In this document: positions 47,001 to 61,941 of the stretch, in pieces | Layout: every line of letters begins with the position of its first letter | Position numbering within the stretch: the first letter of the stretch is position 1 | Assembly (NCBI GenBank): GCA_000231825.2 | Contig: JH720382.1 | Location: forward strand, 62,001-126,000 | Source: Tetrahymena elliotti 4EA | Lineage: Eukaryota; Ciliophora; Oligohymenophorea; Hymenostomatida; Tetrahymenidae | Reading direction: 5' to 3' | Length of the DNA: 64,000 nucleotides | Notes under the pieces: generated by a model | Told to the model about the DNA's origin: nothing | The model's database searches: none | The model's input: only the letters and a program-made list of their open reading frames with translations | Position numbers and translations under genes: made by a program

Positions 47001-49181
47001 GCTTTTTCATGTTTGAGATAATCCTTTTATTTTTTGAAAAACCTTGCTCTACCATAATTGATTAGAACAATAATGAATTATACAACCTTTTAGAAATAGA
47101 TAATAAAATTAAGACTCGCAAATAAATTAATGAAAAAGAGATTGATTTGTTAGATATCATTCCTCCAGTACACTCATTAATGATATAATTAGTTTAATAG
47201 TGCATTTAATAGAATAATGTTGATGAAATTTAGTGTTTTCATCATTTAATCCTAGAAGTTTCATATAGAGACTTTGAAGTTAGTCCAACTATGGCTATAG
47301 AGTGTGCCAAATTCTTTTTTGAAAGTCCTGATTCAAGCTTCTTCAAAAATAAGAAAAATATTAGTATTGACTATAAAAGTGAGAGATTAATAAAGCTTCT
47401 ATCTACCTATGAGAGTCAAATTAACACAAAAGGAAAAATAGACAAATTAGTTTAAAAGTCATTGTATTCCCCATTCATTGAAGTTAGCGCATTCTTGTGC
47501 TTTATAAATTAAGATTATTAAAAATGCATTGATTTATATTTACTTTCTCCTAAAAAACACATTAATTTGAAAATATTTCCTTTCTTAGAGACTTTGTTTG
47601 AAGGTTTAAACAAAAACTAAGATAGCTCAAAAATTAAAGAGTTGCTTTAGTACATTTTTATTTCTAAACTTAAAGACTTAGTCAGACTTGACTCTGAAAA
47701 GACCAAAGAATTTATAGAAAGGTTTACTACTGCAGGAGAAGCTGATTAAGCTATAGAATAGCTCTCTTAATTCCCAGAACTTTAATTTAAACTTTTAGAT
47801 AAAATAGTTTCTAGTAAAAGAAGCAAATAATAAGATATTCCTGACCATTTGCAAGTCCTCTAGCTAGAGTTGATTGCAAAATTAAATCCTACTAGAGTAA
47901 ATAATTTAAATTATTATCCACTATTTACTATTTTTCATTTATTTTATCAGGTTCTTTTCGAGTTAAAAAGCTATGACTATCCTTTGGATGACAGTCTAAA
48001 GATTAGTTTGAAGTATGGCATTTTAGATGCAACTGCATATTTATATGAAAGAAGTGGAGATATAACTAAAGCTATTAATTTATATTTCGAAGTAAAAATA
48101 CTTTTTAGAAATTATATTCAAAAATTTTTTTTAGGTATTTAAAGGAAAACTAAGCTAACTGATAACTAATCCTGAGATCAATGAAAATAAGCTTTCACAC
48201 CTTACATAATTTATTACACCATGTTTAGAAATATGCATTTCTCATAACAAAAAGGGAGATAAAGAATCAGAAGTAATAAAAATAATTTCGAGATAATTCA
48301 GTAAAATTAAATTTTATTAAAAGGAAAACTGGTTTTTAGTTGTAGATAACATAGTTAGCATTTAAAAGAAGTCAGTCTCTGAATTTTAGTTTGATAAAAG
48401 AGTTATTCTCAATTTTTTTAGTAATCTCATCAATGAAGTTGTTGAAAAAATGGTTAACTTTGTTAAATTTAACTCTTTCATTGAAAAACTTTTGTTTATC
48501 CTTCAAATCTATACTTTGAAAGATATGAAAACTACATTCTAAAGATTACTTCATGATTTTTCCTTTGAATTCAGTGTTTTAAATAGCTCAATTAGCATAC
48601 TTAAGTTGAATTGTAACTATTAATAGCAAAAAATACTCTAATATTAAGTAATCCATTTTTATCAAAGAAAAAAATTAAAATTTTTTTTTTTCAAAGTCGC
48701 AAGGCTACTCTATTTAGAAATAATGCTGCTCCTGCTAAGAAGTTATAGGTCCATAAGATCTTTACATTTTATTTAATTGTTAGCATACCTCACATTAAAA
48801 ATGTTCTTTTAACTAAACATACTGCCCTGTATGTGTAGAAAACCCTGAGTTTTTATGTAAAACATTAAAAATAAATAGAAATATTAAATTAAAAAATAAT
48901 AAAAAAAGGGATATAAAATATTTTTAAACTTAAGGTTTACAAAGGATCTTCAAAGGAATAAATTTTGTAATAAGAAAGATCATCAAATCAAAAATAAGAA
49001 AATCCTGCAGTTTTAAAGAAAAAAAATATCTTCAAATAGCTAAACGAGTTAGAATTAAAGAAAAAAGAGCTTCAAGAAACAGTAAATTTATTATTAATAA
49101 TATTTAACTTAAATTGAAAATATCTTTTATTATTCTTAGTAAATCAAAAGTATTTTTGAAGAAGTTTCTGATTTGTACTGA
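44014..49181 (+). CDS. VPS8: Vps8, CORVET tethering complex subunit, 1476 aa
   Basis: Twelve exons close in frame: 44014-44145, 44222-44683, 44809-45680, 45729-45895, 45998-46190, 46243-46453, 46508-46903, 46934-48091, 48135-48647, 48697-48834, 48935-49081 and 49140-49181. Residues 1-198 are acidic and Gln/Ser-rich. A WD40-type propeller follows (GCQDGSVVVLDA, then HGAISCIDVSYNGNFIATG and VDGTLGYWDI). The helical solenoid has KKLIVNLDLERMDVDNMIRI and CNEKKLFSMLAYLY, closely matching the Vps8 core, and later AYLYERSGDITKAINLY. Residues 1369-1414 form a RING-like Cys/His domain (CCSCQEVI...NCQHTSHQKC...YCPVC). In CORVET, Vps8 binds Rab5-type GTPases on early endosomes. Tetrahymena has several Vps8 paralogs, one of which serves mucocyst formation; which this is cannot be told here. 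The junction after the RING (48835-48934) is the least certain. Confidence 0.95.
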
Positions 49182-49631
49182 GCAAATTAAAGAAATTAAT
49201 AATTAATTAATCATTCAACAAAAAAATATTTATTTTAATTTAACAAAATACTTTTATTTTTAAAACACAAATTCTTGTTTTTATAATTTTTATTTAAGTG
49301 AAAATATCATTTATATTTTATAAAGTTAATTTCTATCTAATTTTTTTATTTGGTGTTATTTTTTGTAAATAATTTTTTATTAATTGTATTAAATGAAATA
49401 TTAATTTATAATTGTGATAAATTTTATTTTATTTTTAAAAATATACAATTTTATAAATTATGTAAAAACGCTCAATAAATAGGATTAATTATTCAGTAAA
49501 TTAAATTGGTTGCACTTAAATTCTTAAGTGGCTTTGAAGCATAATGGAATTAACTATTTATTAAATTAAAAAAGATTAATTATTGATATTAAAATATGAT
49601 TATAATCAAAATCAAAAATATTATAAACAAT
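49182..49631. other. Spacer between convergent genes
   Basis: 450 bases of AT-rich DNA between the 3' ends of the Vps8 gene and the minus-strand gene ending at 49632. It holds both 3' untranslated regions. No other feature was seen. Confidence 0.6.
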
Positions 49632-52050
49632 TCAATATTACTTTGGATTAACAGGATCCTTTGATTTGTAAGTTTGTACTTAGAACAAATCACTTTTACC
49701 AGCAGCAAAAGATTTAGCTGAGGGATTAAGATAAGATGAAGTTAAGTTCTTTACTCTTGGAGCACTTTCTACTGTATAGTAGTTATCTTTGGTTTTCTCA
49801 TACTTAAATTTAACTTCATATGGAATTTAATCCCCAGTTTCATGAATTTCCTTTCTCATGTTAAGGATAGAGCCTCCATCATAGTTTTTAAAATACTTAT
49901 CTACTTATTTTCCATAAAGATCAGTTTTGTTATACTGTCTCTTTTCTTAAACAAAGTTTCCAATCACATTGTAATCTTGTTATTTTGAATTCCAAGGAAC
50001 TTTGATTAGTTCTCCCTTAGGAGCAGGAGTGATACTTTTTTATAATTATTCAATCGGGGACTAGTTAAATTTAGCTTTGTTATTCAAAATAAAATAAATT
50101 TTATAATATTCATTAAATATTTTTTACTTGTGTATTCAGAAGAGTTATCAACTTTAGGAACAACAGTGTAAGGTTTTAAGTAGCTTAATTTATCTATTTA
50201 TGGACCTGCTGATTATGGTTTCTAAAATATATTTTTCTCAATAAGGGTAGCCTTAGGAGAAATTTAAGATTGTAAGCCTTAGTATGCTGATTAAGAATTT
50301 AATTAATTCTAAAAATTAGTTTTTGGGCGCGACTAAGCAGTGGGGATCTTTCTTAGAATATCACTTTATTAATATTATGCATCTTATTTTTGCTAAATTA
50401 GTGGTTAAGGTTTTATTAACCCTTCATAATTATTATCTAAGTTTGAATAGACTTATTGAGCTGGAGTAGGTTAATATCCAAAATTGCTTTTAATTAAATT
50501 AGGTGTCGAAGAAGTTCCTAAAAATTAATTTTTTGTCATTCCACTTTTTGCTAAGTTGTATCTCTCCATTTTTTCTCTGTTTATTTTCAGTTTAGGTTGT
50601 TGATAGCTAAAGATGTTATCTTTGTTCATTTGATACTGAACCTAAATTTATTATTTTGAAATTATTTTAATCTTAAAAAACTTTAAATAATTAATTGCTT
50701 AATAATGTTTAATATTGAAAGAAATTAATTCTTTTATTTACCATTTTATCAGGAACGTCATAATGTTTAGGTGAAACTATTCTACTTTCTATGTTATGTT
50801 TAAACTCTTAATATTTTTGGTTGCTATCGTAGTGATTAGGTCTTATTAAAGCAGTGTGCTTGAAATCTTCTACAACACCATCATTTGGAATATTTGAATT
50901 ACTTGGTGGTCTGACATTTTGCTAAAACTTTTGCTATTAGTTTTCTAATTACTTGAAATTATTTTTCATGCTACTACTATATCCAGGATTAGTATTTTGA
51001 TTATTCTGATAACCGTATGTGGGGCTTTAGAACTATTAACTTTGTTGAATATTTTAAGAAGGCATATTAGGATTAGAGGCTGGTCTATTAAGATAAGATT
51101 AGGGAACATTTCCATTTTGTTAAGGACTTTTGGGAATTACTGTATTTTAAGGTTATATTCCTCTAATCTGTTAAGATTACAATTGCTAGTATGTTGGTGA
51201 GGATAGAGTCTATTCTTGTAAAATATTAGAATAAGGCTAATTATGAGGTTTGTGGATTCTATCAGCAACAGGGCCATTATAGTATGAGCTTTTTTATGCA
51301 TCAAAGCCTTGGATAGATTGATAAGGCTACTTTTATGAATACTAAGATTGACTAGGTTAGTTAAATTATTAAGACTAAAGAGGTGCAGGAACTGATGCTC
51401 TTAAATTACTCTAGACAGGAGAGTTAAATTACCTGTCTTAAATAGTCTAAGATATCATGGACTCTTGCCTATTAGACTATGCTCTTTATTAGGTTTGATA
51501 ATTTCCTACATTTATATCAGGAGTTCTATTAAAATTTGTATTTTCAAATCCCTAAATTCTATTGAGAAATAATGAAAATGTTTATCATTTAGTTTGTATA
51601 AATCAAATTAATCACCTCTAAGAGGGGTCATAGTGAGGATAATTTAATGGTCTTATTGATACTTTAGGCTATGCGCCTATTTTAATCCAAAAAAATTAAG
51701 AATTAATTAAGAAGATGCAAAAGTTAATTATTTTAAAAGTATTTTTATCTATGTAAGATGCTAAATTAAGGATATTTATTTTATCATATTACCTTTTATG
51801 TCATTTGTAAAAAGGGATCGGTTTTCAAACACCTCTTATTTAATCCATGGCTTGTTTGGATATGCACCTAAAATTAATTATGTTATATTTAATTCAATTT
51901 AGATTGATGATTATTGAATTTTAAAAAATCTTTTTATTTCTTCTGCTTTAAATCTAATTATTAATTACCTCTGATGTCCATTGTCTTAAGAGACCTGTCA
52001 TAGTATTAAGGAGAGGGTAATGTTACTTCAGGATTTTACTAATTAAACAT
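49632..52050 (-). CDS. Gln/Pro/Ser-rich protein with two DI[R/K]GAxP motifs, 663 aa
   Basis: Six exons, read on the minus strand: 52050-51969, 51867-51793, 51676-51616, 51558-50742, 50641-50128 and 50074-49632. The N-terminal 70 residues contain two copies of a motif: MDIRGAYPNKPWIKQ and NDIKGAQPKVSIRPLNYP. Each is preceded by a DRSL or NRSL step and interrupted by a phase-1 intron at the Gly codon, which looks like exon duplication. The middle (about 90-520) is Gln/Asn/Ser/Pro-rich. The last 130 residues have more ordered composition (VPWNSKQQDYNVIGNF, YFKNYDGGSILNMRKEI, SYLNPSAKSF). There are no membrane segments or enzyme motifs. A cytoskeletal or cortical role is possible, but that is only an impression. 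I do not recognise the family. Confidence 0.88.
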
Positions 52051-53029
52051 TTTTTAATTGCAATATTATTTAAAATTTTGAGCTAATAGAGTTTGACTTT
52101 TTTAGTTTTATTTAGTTTAATTAACTTTTGAAGTTATAACAAATTTTAATGTAAGATTTGTGTATATTTAATAATAAATAACTTAATCTGCCTTTTTGAA
52201 TATAAAAACTTCAACAATAATATATTCATTTTCCTTATGTCAAATCTTTCTAATTTAAATGTCTCTCTAAAGTCTGAATATTCTATTTAAATAAAATGTA
52301 ATAATCTTTAAAGTAAAATTCATAATTTTATAACAACATTTATCTTGAAATATTAAGAATATTTCATTTCAATATTTCAGTTTTATTTTACAAAACTCTA
52401 GTTTGAAGTAAAAGCAAATTAAATTTGGTTGGTTAAAAAACCTATTTAGGATAAATAAAATCTAAAAGACTAAAATATCTTATATAAATTGATTACTTGG
52501 ATTTAAATAAAGTTAAATTAATATAATTTTTAAATAAAGCTAAATGAATAACTAAAAAAATAATAATCACATTTGAAAAAGAGAATTTTGGAAGCAATTT
52601 AATATAATAAAACAAACTTGTTACTTAAGAAAGAAAGAAAAAAGATATTAATATTTAATATAATTTGATATTTAATAGTGGTAGGCATAAATAAATATAG
52701 ATAGATTACATATTAATGATTACCTAAAAGCTAATTTGAATAAATTATATATTTAAGTATGTAAATAGAAAGTTTTTAATATTTTCAAATTTATCCAATT
52801 TAATTAATTTCTACTTCATATTTTCTAGATTAAATTGAATTTAAAAGTTAGTTGGGATAGATTTTTCTTTAATTATATACTTTATTAATTATTTTTGCAA
52901 GAAAAAAGTAGAAAGAGTAGACTATGATTCTTCAAATTTTACTGAGAGTTTATTTTATTTTTATTCCTTATTTGTTTTAATCAATGATTTTTTAACAATC
53001 AGCACTCATCTTTATTACAAGCTAAATAA
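52051..53029. other. Intergenic AT-rich spacer
   Basis: About 980 bases between two minus-strand genes. No gene, RNA or repeat was recognised. It holds the promoter of the gene starting at 52050 and the 3' flank of the Mob1 gene. Confidence 0.55.
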
Positions 53030-53934
53030 TCATTGTTAAGTTTAAGGAACTTCTTTACGAGCTTTAAATTATTGTATAAGCTCTGCTAAAGGAGCTAATT
53101 CTTTGTCATCAACTAAATCAAATTCATCTATGAAGTAAATGAAATGCTTAAAGCAAGTATTTAAATGGTATTCAAGACCAAGACTCATTATATGTTAGAA
53201 GTGGCTATGATATATATGAGCATAGACTCTGAAAAGTCTTTTGAAGATAACCTTTATGACACTCAAAAAGTTTTTAGGGAATGGAACACCTAATTTTTTG
53301 TAAAATTTAAAGAATAATTCATGAATATTGTTTTTATTATTTCAGTTGAATTTCATGCTAAGTGTTTTTATTTAATAATTTGAAAATAAAAAAATAGTAA
53401 TACCTATTTAGCAAGGGAATAAGCTTTCATTATTAATTTAAGTTTCAACCCAAGTCATTAAATAATCAATATATTCACTTGCAGATACTTTTAAGGGAGT
53501 TCTTACATTTTATCCATCAGCCCATAAATATTCATATCTGTAAATTAGTTTATTACAAAAAAATTTAATATATTTTAATGATTATTTTCTTAAAGCAAGG
53601 CATTAATCAATAATCTATAATTTACTTGGGACCAGCACTCATTATTGGGCATGCCTCTGGTGTGCAAAACTTAAATTTTTTAAAATCAAAATGTTATTTT
53701 CGTATATTTATTAGTTGCTTGCTATACCTCCATAAGTGTGCCATATAGGATTGAAATTTCATTATAAAATTCAATTGTATTAACTGCTAACCATTCGTTT
53801 TTTTCTTCTCCTTATGGTAACTCAACTGCTAAACTCATATTTCCTGATCCTAAAGTCATTTAAGCAATGTGCTTTAAGCCCCATCCACGGCTGCCTTTTT
53901 CAATTTGCTTAGGCTTATATGTCTTTTAACTCAT
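53030..53934 (-). CDS. MOB1: Mob1/phocein-family kinase activator, 214 aa
   Basis: Four exons on the minus strand: 53934-53728, 53669-53626, 53537-53404 and 53289-53030. Length and order match Mob1. The zinc ligands are all present: Cys71 and Cys76 in [19 protein letters not shown], and His153 and His158 in YAHIYHSHF. The GVPFP...NF step and the C-terminal [19 protein letters not shown] are also typical. Mob1 binds and activates NDR/LATS-type kinases in the Hippo and mitotic-exit pathways. In Tetrahymena it has been linked to posterior basal bodies and division-plane placement. The closing Lys of MSAGPK is split by a phase-2 intron. No key residue is missing, so an active protein is expected. 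Confidence 0.97.
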
Positions 53935-55425
53935 TTTTAACTTTTTTCTTTTGAATGCAATTTTTTAATAATTTTTTGAGAATTGTTAATCTTTATTTTT
54001 CCTTTTTAGAGTTTTAAATTGATGCAATTCAAAAAAAACAAAAATGATTAGGAAAAAATATTGAAATTAACATATTATTTTTTGATAGTTATTTAATATT
54101 ATTTCGCTTGTTTGATATTACCTAATAAATATGAAAAAATTAAATAAATTAACTTATTTTTCTATGTTATCTATTTTATATATTTAAACCATATTCTTAC
54201 CTACTTATTAACAATTAATTCAGTAAAAAATATGATCTACCTACATACCTACCATTCTTTTTCTATTTAGATTCAGTATCATTAAATTAATAAACCAACT
54301 TATTATGTTGTCGAGTTTACAGTAAAAATAATTTTGTTAATTAACTTAAAAGATTTTAAAAAAATATTTTGACATTTAATTTATTCATCATTAATTACTT
54401 TAGCTAATGAATATATTTTAAATAGATCATTTTTTATTAAATTAAAATAAGTTGATTATTTTATTTTTTTTAAATTTGATTTAACACCCCAAATAACTAT
54501 TTATTCAAAATATTTAAATCTCAAATAATTGAAAACAGATTTGTTCTTTAAAATAATAAAAATAAATTTTATTTCAATTATACAATAAATTTAAAATTCA
54601 AAGTAATATTTACAAATTAACTATTTAAGTCTTAAGTAAGAGGAAAATAATTTATTGTTTTAATTGAAACTTTCAAATTTTTTATTTTTATAAGTAATTT
54701 GAGATAAATAGGTAATAAATAATAAGTAAAACATTAAAAAAAATTTTTTTTAATTATTTGTTATTTTTTGAATTAGATTGATGTATCTACATTTTTACTA
54801 ATTTTTGCTTGATAAAAAAATTATATTTTTTTTCATTTGATTTTATAGAACGTAAAGTAAAAATTTATTTTTCGATTTATGAATAAAGAGAAAAAACAAT
54901 AAATAAAAAAAATAATTGGTAATTATGTAGGATTAACCTAAACTTACTGACATTTTCTTAACAAAATATAAAAAGATTTAATTATGATATGGCACAAAAT
55001 TAGTCAATTTCTTTCTCAAAAAAATAATTATCTTCAAACAAACAAAATTATTTTATCAAATAAAATTATAAAAGGATTTTGCTTATTATTTTTATTTTTC
55101 AATAAATTAATAATAATTACTTACAAATAAATAATAAAAAGGAGGAAAGAATTAAAAAAAATATTTTAATAAAAATAGCACAACTATTATATAATTTTAT
55201 TAAACTTTATTGATTAGTTTTTGTATGGATTTTTTTAATGTTTTAAATAATTAATGATTTTATATTTTGATAATTTAATTTCTCTTTCTAATTTAATAAA
55301 GTTTTTTATTTCTTTTTATTGTTAGTTCTAGTTAATTATCTAGTTAGTAAAAAGTCTAATTAAATGTTTACTAACACTTGTAAATATATCTGATATGTTT
55401 ATAGGAGTAAATAAATTATCAGTAT
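53935..55425. other. Intergenic AT-rich spacer
   Basis: About 1.5 kb with no recognised gene on either strand. The string taaaccaac at 54291 only partly resembles the ciliate chromosome-breakage sequence. Confidence 0.55.
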
Positions 55426-56439
55426 TCATGAAGATTTTTGATAATCTGAAACAGAAACAGTTTATGTTAAATTTTCAGACTAATTATTATAGAGTTTTGG
55501 TAAATTACTACTTGTATCACTTTAAATATCAGACATAATACTTACACTTCTAATTTTCATTTGTGAGCCTATCTAATTTTAGCTCATAATATTTTATAAT
55601 TTAGATATTTTTTATATTTATTGTTCAAGTAGTTAATTTTTTTCTTTAAGCATAGAATTTGCAGATTTCAGTAATTTTTTCAATTCTTAAGGCTACTCAG
55701 AAATATCTGACAGCTTTTGTTCTAGTATTCTATTCATATTTAACAAATCATCAGTTTTATCTTAATTTACTTATATTTATGAAATAAGGCGTGCTTCTAG
55801 TTAATCGTAAAGCTGTATTTAAATTTGACACTTATTGATGGACTCTTTTTCTTTTTCGATTTCAATTTATTTTTGTTTTATCTTTTATTTTAATTCCTAT
55901 CCATGCTTTTCTTTTTATTTTGTTTCAGTCCTTATGCTCTCCCAAAGTTATAATTTTTCATCACACTGATTTTTTAAGAATTCAAGCTGCTTAGCACACC
56001 TTTCCAATTCTACTTCAAAATTTGTAAAATTATCAAACTTTTAATTAAAATCATGCTTCGCCTTTTCTAAATAATCCTTAGCTTATTGAATTTCTTTATC
56101 ATATAAATCTTGCTAAATGTTATTACTTTCAATTTCACTCCTTAAATCAGAAATATTTGAATTAAGTATTCCAACATTTGTATCTTTGAGCTAACTATAT
56201 TCTTTTACCTTTTGAAGCCTCTACTCATTTAATTCAGCTATTTCATTTTATAATTAATCTACTTTTAACTGCTCTTTAACACAGAGCATATGTAAATTTT
56301 TTTACTTTTTTTACAAGAGCTATATCTACTGCTTCAAATTAGGATCATTTTTGAATAATTTTGAATTTTTGTCAACTAAAACTTATCCTATTTTATTGAT
56401 AACCTACTCTATAGAATTTGAAGTATCAAAATTTTCCAT
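55426..56439 (-). CDS. Coiled-coil protein, 337 aa
   Basis: A single frame on the minus strand, ATG at 56439-56437 to TGA at 55428-55426. After a short start (MENFDTSNSIEQVINKIG) almost the whole chain to about residue 275 is a Lys/Glu/Gln/Leu-rich coiled coil with heptad spacing, for example AELNEQRLQKVKEYSQLKD and ELERCAKQLEFLKNQ. The last 60 residues are Ser/Thr/Asn-rich and less helical (SDIQSDTSSNLPKLY). No motor, membrane or enzyme motif was seen. Such proteins are often cytoskeletal or Golgi-associated; the composition alone does not decide. Confidence 0.87.
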
Positions 56440-57236
56440 ATTTATACTCAAGCGTATGACCAAAATACTAATTTAGATAAATTATCTTTGAGAATTTATG
56501 TTTAAAATTCTTTCAACTAACTTTAAAATTTTCTTGAGTAAATTAAGTCACTTTCCAATTAAATAAAAAATCTAAATCAATAAATAAATCAATTCAAATA
56601 ATTAAATTCAAATCTATTTGTAATACTTTATTTATCAATAAAATTCTTATCTTCCTTCTCATAGTAGAATTATTTTGTTGCATTTTTTTTTGAATAAACT
56701 CAGAAAAATAATAAAAATCTATTTCTTTCAAATTTTTTAAAAATTATTTGAAAACCATTCAATAATTTTTGAATTATTTTCTTTTATTCGACAAATAAAA
56801 AACTTATCCACTAAAAAATAGAGAAGGAAGAAAACTGCCTAAAGAAATAATAAAAAATGAAATTTATATTAACTTTGAAAAAAAATAATCAAAAAAAAAC
56901 TATTTTGAAAAAGGATAAAATATTTTTAAATTAAAAAATAAAGTAAAAATTAATTATTTTATGACTTAATTTCGTCTTTAGAGTTAGCATAGAGGAATTT
57001 AAAGATCAAAGAAAGTTAATTATTATTTAATATTTAATAAAAAAAAGAATTTATTTTAAAAACTCCTATTCAATTCATAATTTACTTTCTCATTTTGGTA
57101 TTTAAATTTTCTAAATATTTTAATCAAATAGAAAAAATAAATATTAATTTTTAAATTTTTGTTGATTATTTTATGAAAATGATGAACTTAGAATAAGTAG
57201 GAATAAAATAAATTTTAAATTAATTTTTGAGCTATC
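56440..57236. other. Intergenic AT-rich spacer
   Basis: About 800 bases between two minus-strand genes. Nothing was recognised. Confidence 0.6.
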
Positions 57237-58546
57237 TCATCTCAATTTAATATTTTTATTTTATGTTTTAGTATTATTTTCATCTTCTTCTGCTAAATCA
57301 ATATACATCCTATCATCATATATGACATCTATTCTTGGGAGTGATTTTAATAAAAATTTAACACCATCTTTAGTCACAGAAGTATCATTTAAGTATAATT
57401 TATTAAGAACTTTAAGATTCTTAATAGAACCTTATACTATAGAATCTATAGCTTTATCAGTAATACCTACATTTTAACTTAATCTCAAGTATTGCAAATT
57501 CAAAAAGTTATATGATCTAGATAAATAATTAATTCCATATGAAGTAATTTTTAAACCACGAAGATTGAGTTTTTATAAATCTGAAATATATGTTGTGTCT
57601 GATAAATATTCTAAGCTTTTATCAGTAATTTTATTTAAATTGAAGTCTTTATTATCATTGCTTATGTCTAACTCTTTTAATTTTGAAAAGTTACTACTTT
57701 TGCACAGAGCTTCTATACCTTCATCAGTAATCATACAATTAGCCAAAAATAGATTCTCAATCTTTAAATAACATAATAAAATATTAAGAATAAAATATTA
57801 TTTAATCAACTAAACCATACCTATTTTATTCTTTTGCTTAAACTCAAACAGACTAATGTTTCATCTGTTATTGCCTCAATATTCATTGAAAGATTTAAGT
57901 ATCTCAAATTTACTAAATTTTGACTCTCACTAAAATCCTATTTTTAAAGAAAAATAACTTTAAAAAAAACCAATAAAAAATGTTTGTTTATTTTAGATCA
58001 ATAATTTAGATATTTTTAAGTAATAGATTCTACCTTAAAGCCAATGTCATTGACATATGTTGATCTTAAATCTAATACTTATATATTTCTACATTCCTTA
58101 GAAAGAGCCATACTACGCAAAGAATCTGATCCTATCTAAACATTGCCATACAAAATAAGCGTTTCTAATTGCCTTGAATTTTTACTTTAAACAAAAGTTG
58201 ATAAACCTTCATCTGTAATAAAGCTGTCACTTAAATCAAGATATTTTAAGTTAATTAGATAAGGACTATTTGCTAATATTGCCAAAGAATTATCAGTAAT
58301 AGAAGAAAAATTATTTTAAAGCTCTAATGATTCAATCTATTCAGAAACTGGATTAGAACATAATAATTCAAGAGAGCGATCTGTAATCTAAGTATTTTTC
58401 ATTTAAACTTTATGCACATTTCTCCATTTACCCTATTTTATATTCTCTTCTTTTAAAAAATGGGCCATAGCGAAGTCATCTAAGACTTCTATTTTTTCTT
58501 TTTAAGTTCCTGATAACTTTTGATCTACATTTGGTAAAGTAAACAT
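57237..58546 (-). CDS. Leucine-rich-repeat protein (cysteine-containing/FBXL-like repeats), 384 aa
   Basis: Three exons on the minus strand: 58546-58034, 57937-57821 and 57761-57237, all phase 0. Residues 1-50 (MFTLPNVDQKLSGTQKEKI, then a DDFAMAHFL and GKWRNVH stretch) may be an F-box-like or other N-terminal cap, but no F-box can be claimed. From about 60 to the end there are roughly ten repeats of the ITDxxLxxLxxxxxxxxLxxLxL type, for example NTQITDRSLELL, SSITDNSLAILA, SFITDEGLSTF and NCMITDEGIEAL. The TDE/TDxGL step is typical of AMN1/FBXL repeats, which recognise protein targets. The chain ends in an acidic tail with EEDENN. It may be a substrate-recognition or scaffold protein; no partner can be inferred. 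Confidence 0.9.
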
Positions 58547-60352
58547 CTTAATATTGTATGTACTAAAGATTAATATTTTTTAAGTATTTTTAAATTTGAT
58601 ATTTTTTTGATTGTTTGTTTTTCAAAATTTTTGAAATGGAAATATTATGTTAAAAATTATAATAGATATCTTTCTCAAATTTATTTAATATTAAATATTT
58701 AATTTTAAAATCAATTAAAAAAATTTATTTTTAAATATCTTCATATTAATAAAATTATCTAAAAAAGATTCTAATTATGAAATATGTTTAGGTGAAATAA
58801 ATAATTTTTTGAGCTTATCAAAAAAGATATTATTGAAACTTTCTACTTTATTTTATTAATTATTCAGTAAATTACAAAATATCCCAAAATTCATTTACAT
58901 ATTGATAAAATTAATAATTTTAATAATAAAAATACACTTTGTAAAAAAAAGATAAATTCAATCTAAACAGAATTTAGATAGGTTAAAAAACTATTATTTT
59001 TTCTACTAGGCAGTTAATTTTATTTATTGATTAAAAGATTATTGTAAATAGAAAACTAGATTGCTAAACAATAAAAAAATGTATGTATTTTCAATTTTTA
59101 TATCGATTCATTATCTGACTTTTGAAAACTAAATATTTTATTTTACCAAATATTCATCCAGTTTACAAAGTATCATAAATATATAAAAATGTATTTAAAT
59201 TATTATAAAATGAAAAATAAAATATTTACTTTTAAAACAGATTAATTAAATATTAAAAAAACTTAGTGCAAAATAAAAATAAATAAAGAGATGTAGAAAT
59301 TTTGATAGCTGACAATTTAAAAAATTAATGTATTTTGCATTTTTAAATAAATTATTTTTATCTTATTTTATACAAAAGTGATCTTTGCTAATTAATTAAA
59401 ATTAATTTTTTCTGCATTTTCTAAAATAATTAACTATATCTTAAATAAACTTTCTTACGACTTCATGATTATTTATTTTTGTCTTTTTGTTTATGCAAAT
59501 GATATTGACAATTATAGATTTTAACTCAAATTAAATTTTGACATCATTGTGATTTATTAATAATTCAAATAAAAATTTGTATTTAAAGAGTATTTTAAAT
59601 TACTTAAAAATAAAAATTATCTTGGTGCTAAAAGCTTGATTGTAAATACATTTTTAGACGTTAATTATAACTAAATTAATTGTTTTATACAGTATGTACA
59701 ATTTTAATTTTTCCTACAGATTATTTGGATTAATTAAATTTTGTAACACAGGCAGCAGGCAACTAAATTCTAATCATAATTTAACATGTTTGAATGCTAA
59801 TCCTATTGATAATAATAAAAAATTATTAAACTTTTCAATAGTTTATTGAGCATAACAAAATTTACCAATTATTTTACCTTATGTTTAAAAAATAAAATAA
59901 TTTATTTTTATTGTGAGACATTTACTCATTTATTTGTTGCAACTATTTTTTACTTTTCAAAATATAAATTAGGTGCTCTTATTCTTTTTCGATAGGGACT
60001 TTATCTACCATATGTATTTTAAAAGTAATATATAATTTGTTTTAAGATAATATAATAGACTTCATCAATATGCAATCTGAATAAAGATAATAAATTATTT
60101 TCAATTTAAATGTTTTAAGTTGTATTGGGTGATACCTAGACTTTTTGATAACTCTATCAGAAATGTAAGACATATACCAGATTTATGAATATTTATGTTT
60201 AAATAAAGTTTTCTGGAAGAAATCTTTTGACAGCACAAATCTTTTATTTTGTTTTTCAAAAATTGATTGAATATACATAGATACTTATAATTGTTATTAG
60301 TATTAAAAATAAAAATTTATAATTATTATTCTGAAAGTAGAGAAAAACAAAG
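58547..60352. other. Intergenic 1.8 kb AT-rich region
   Basis: No gene, repeat or RNA was recognised. It should contain the divergent promoters of the LRR gene on the left and the coproporphyrinogen oxidase gene on the right. Confidence 0.55.

Positions 60353-61941
<1,589 letters not shown>

Noticed and set aside
54291..54300. taaaccaact, resembling the start of the Tetrahymena chromosome-breakage sequence
   Set aside because: Only the first nine of 15 bases match, and such sites are removed from macronuclear chromosomes.
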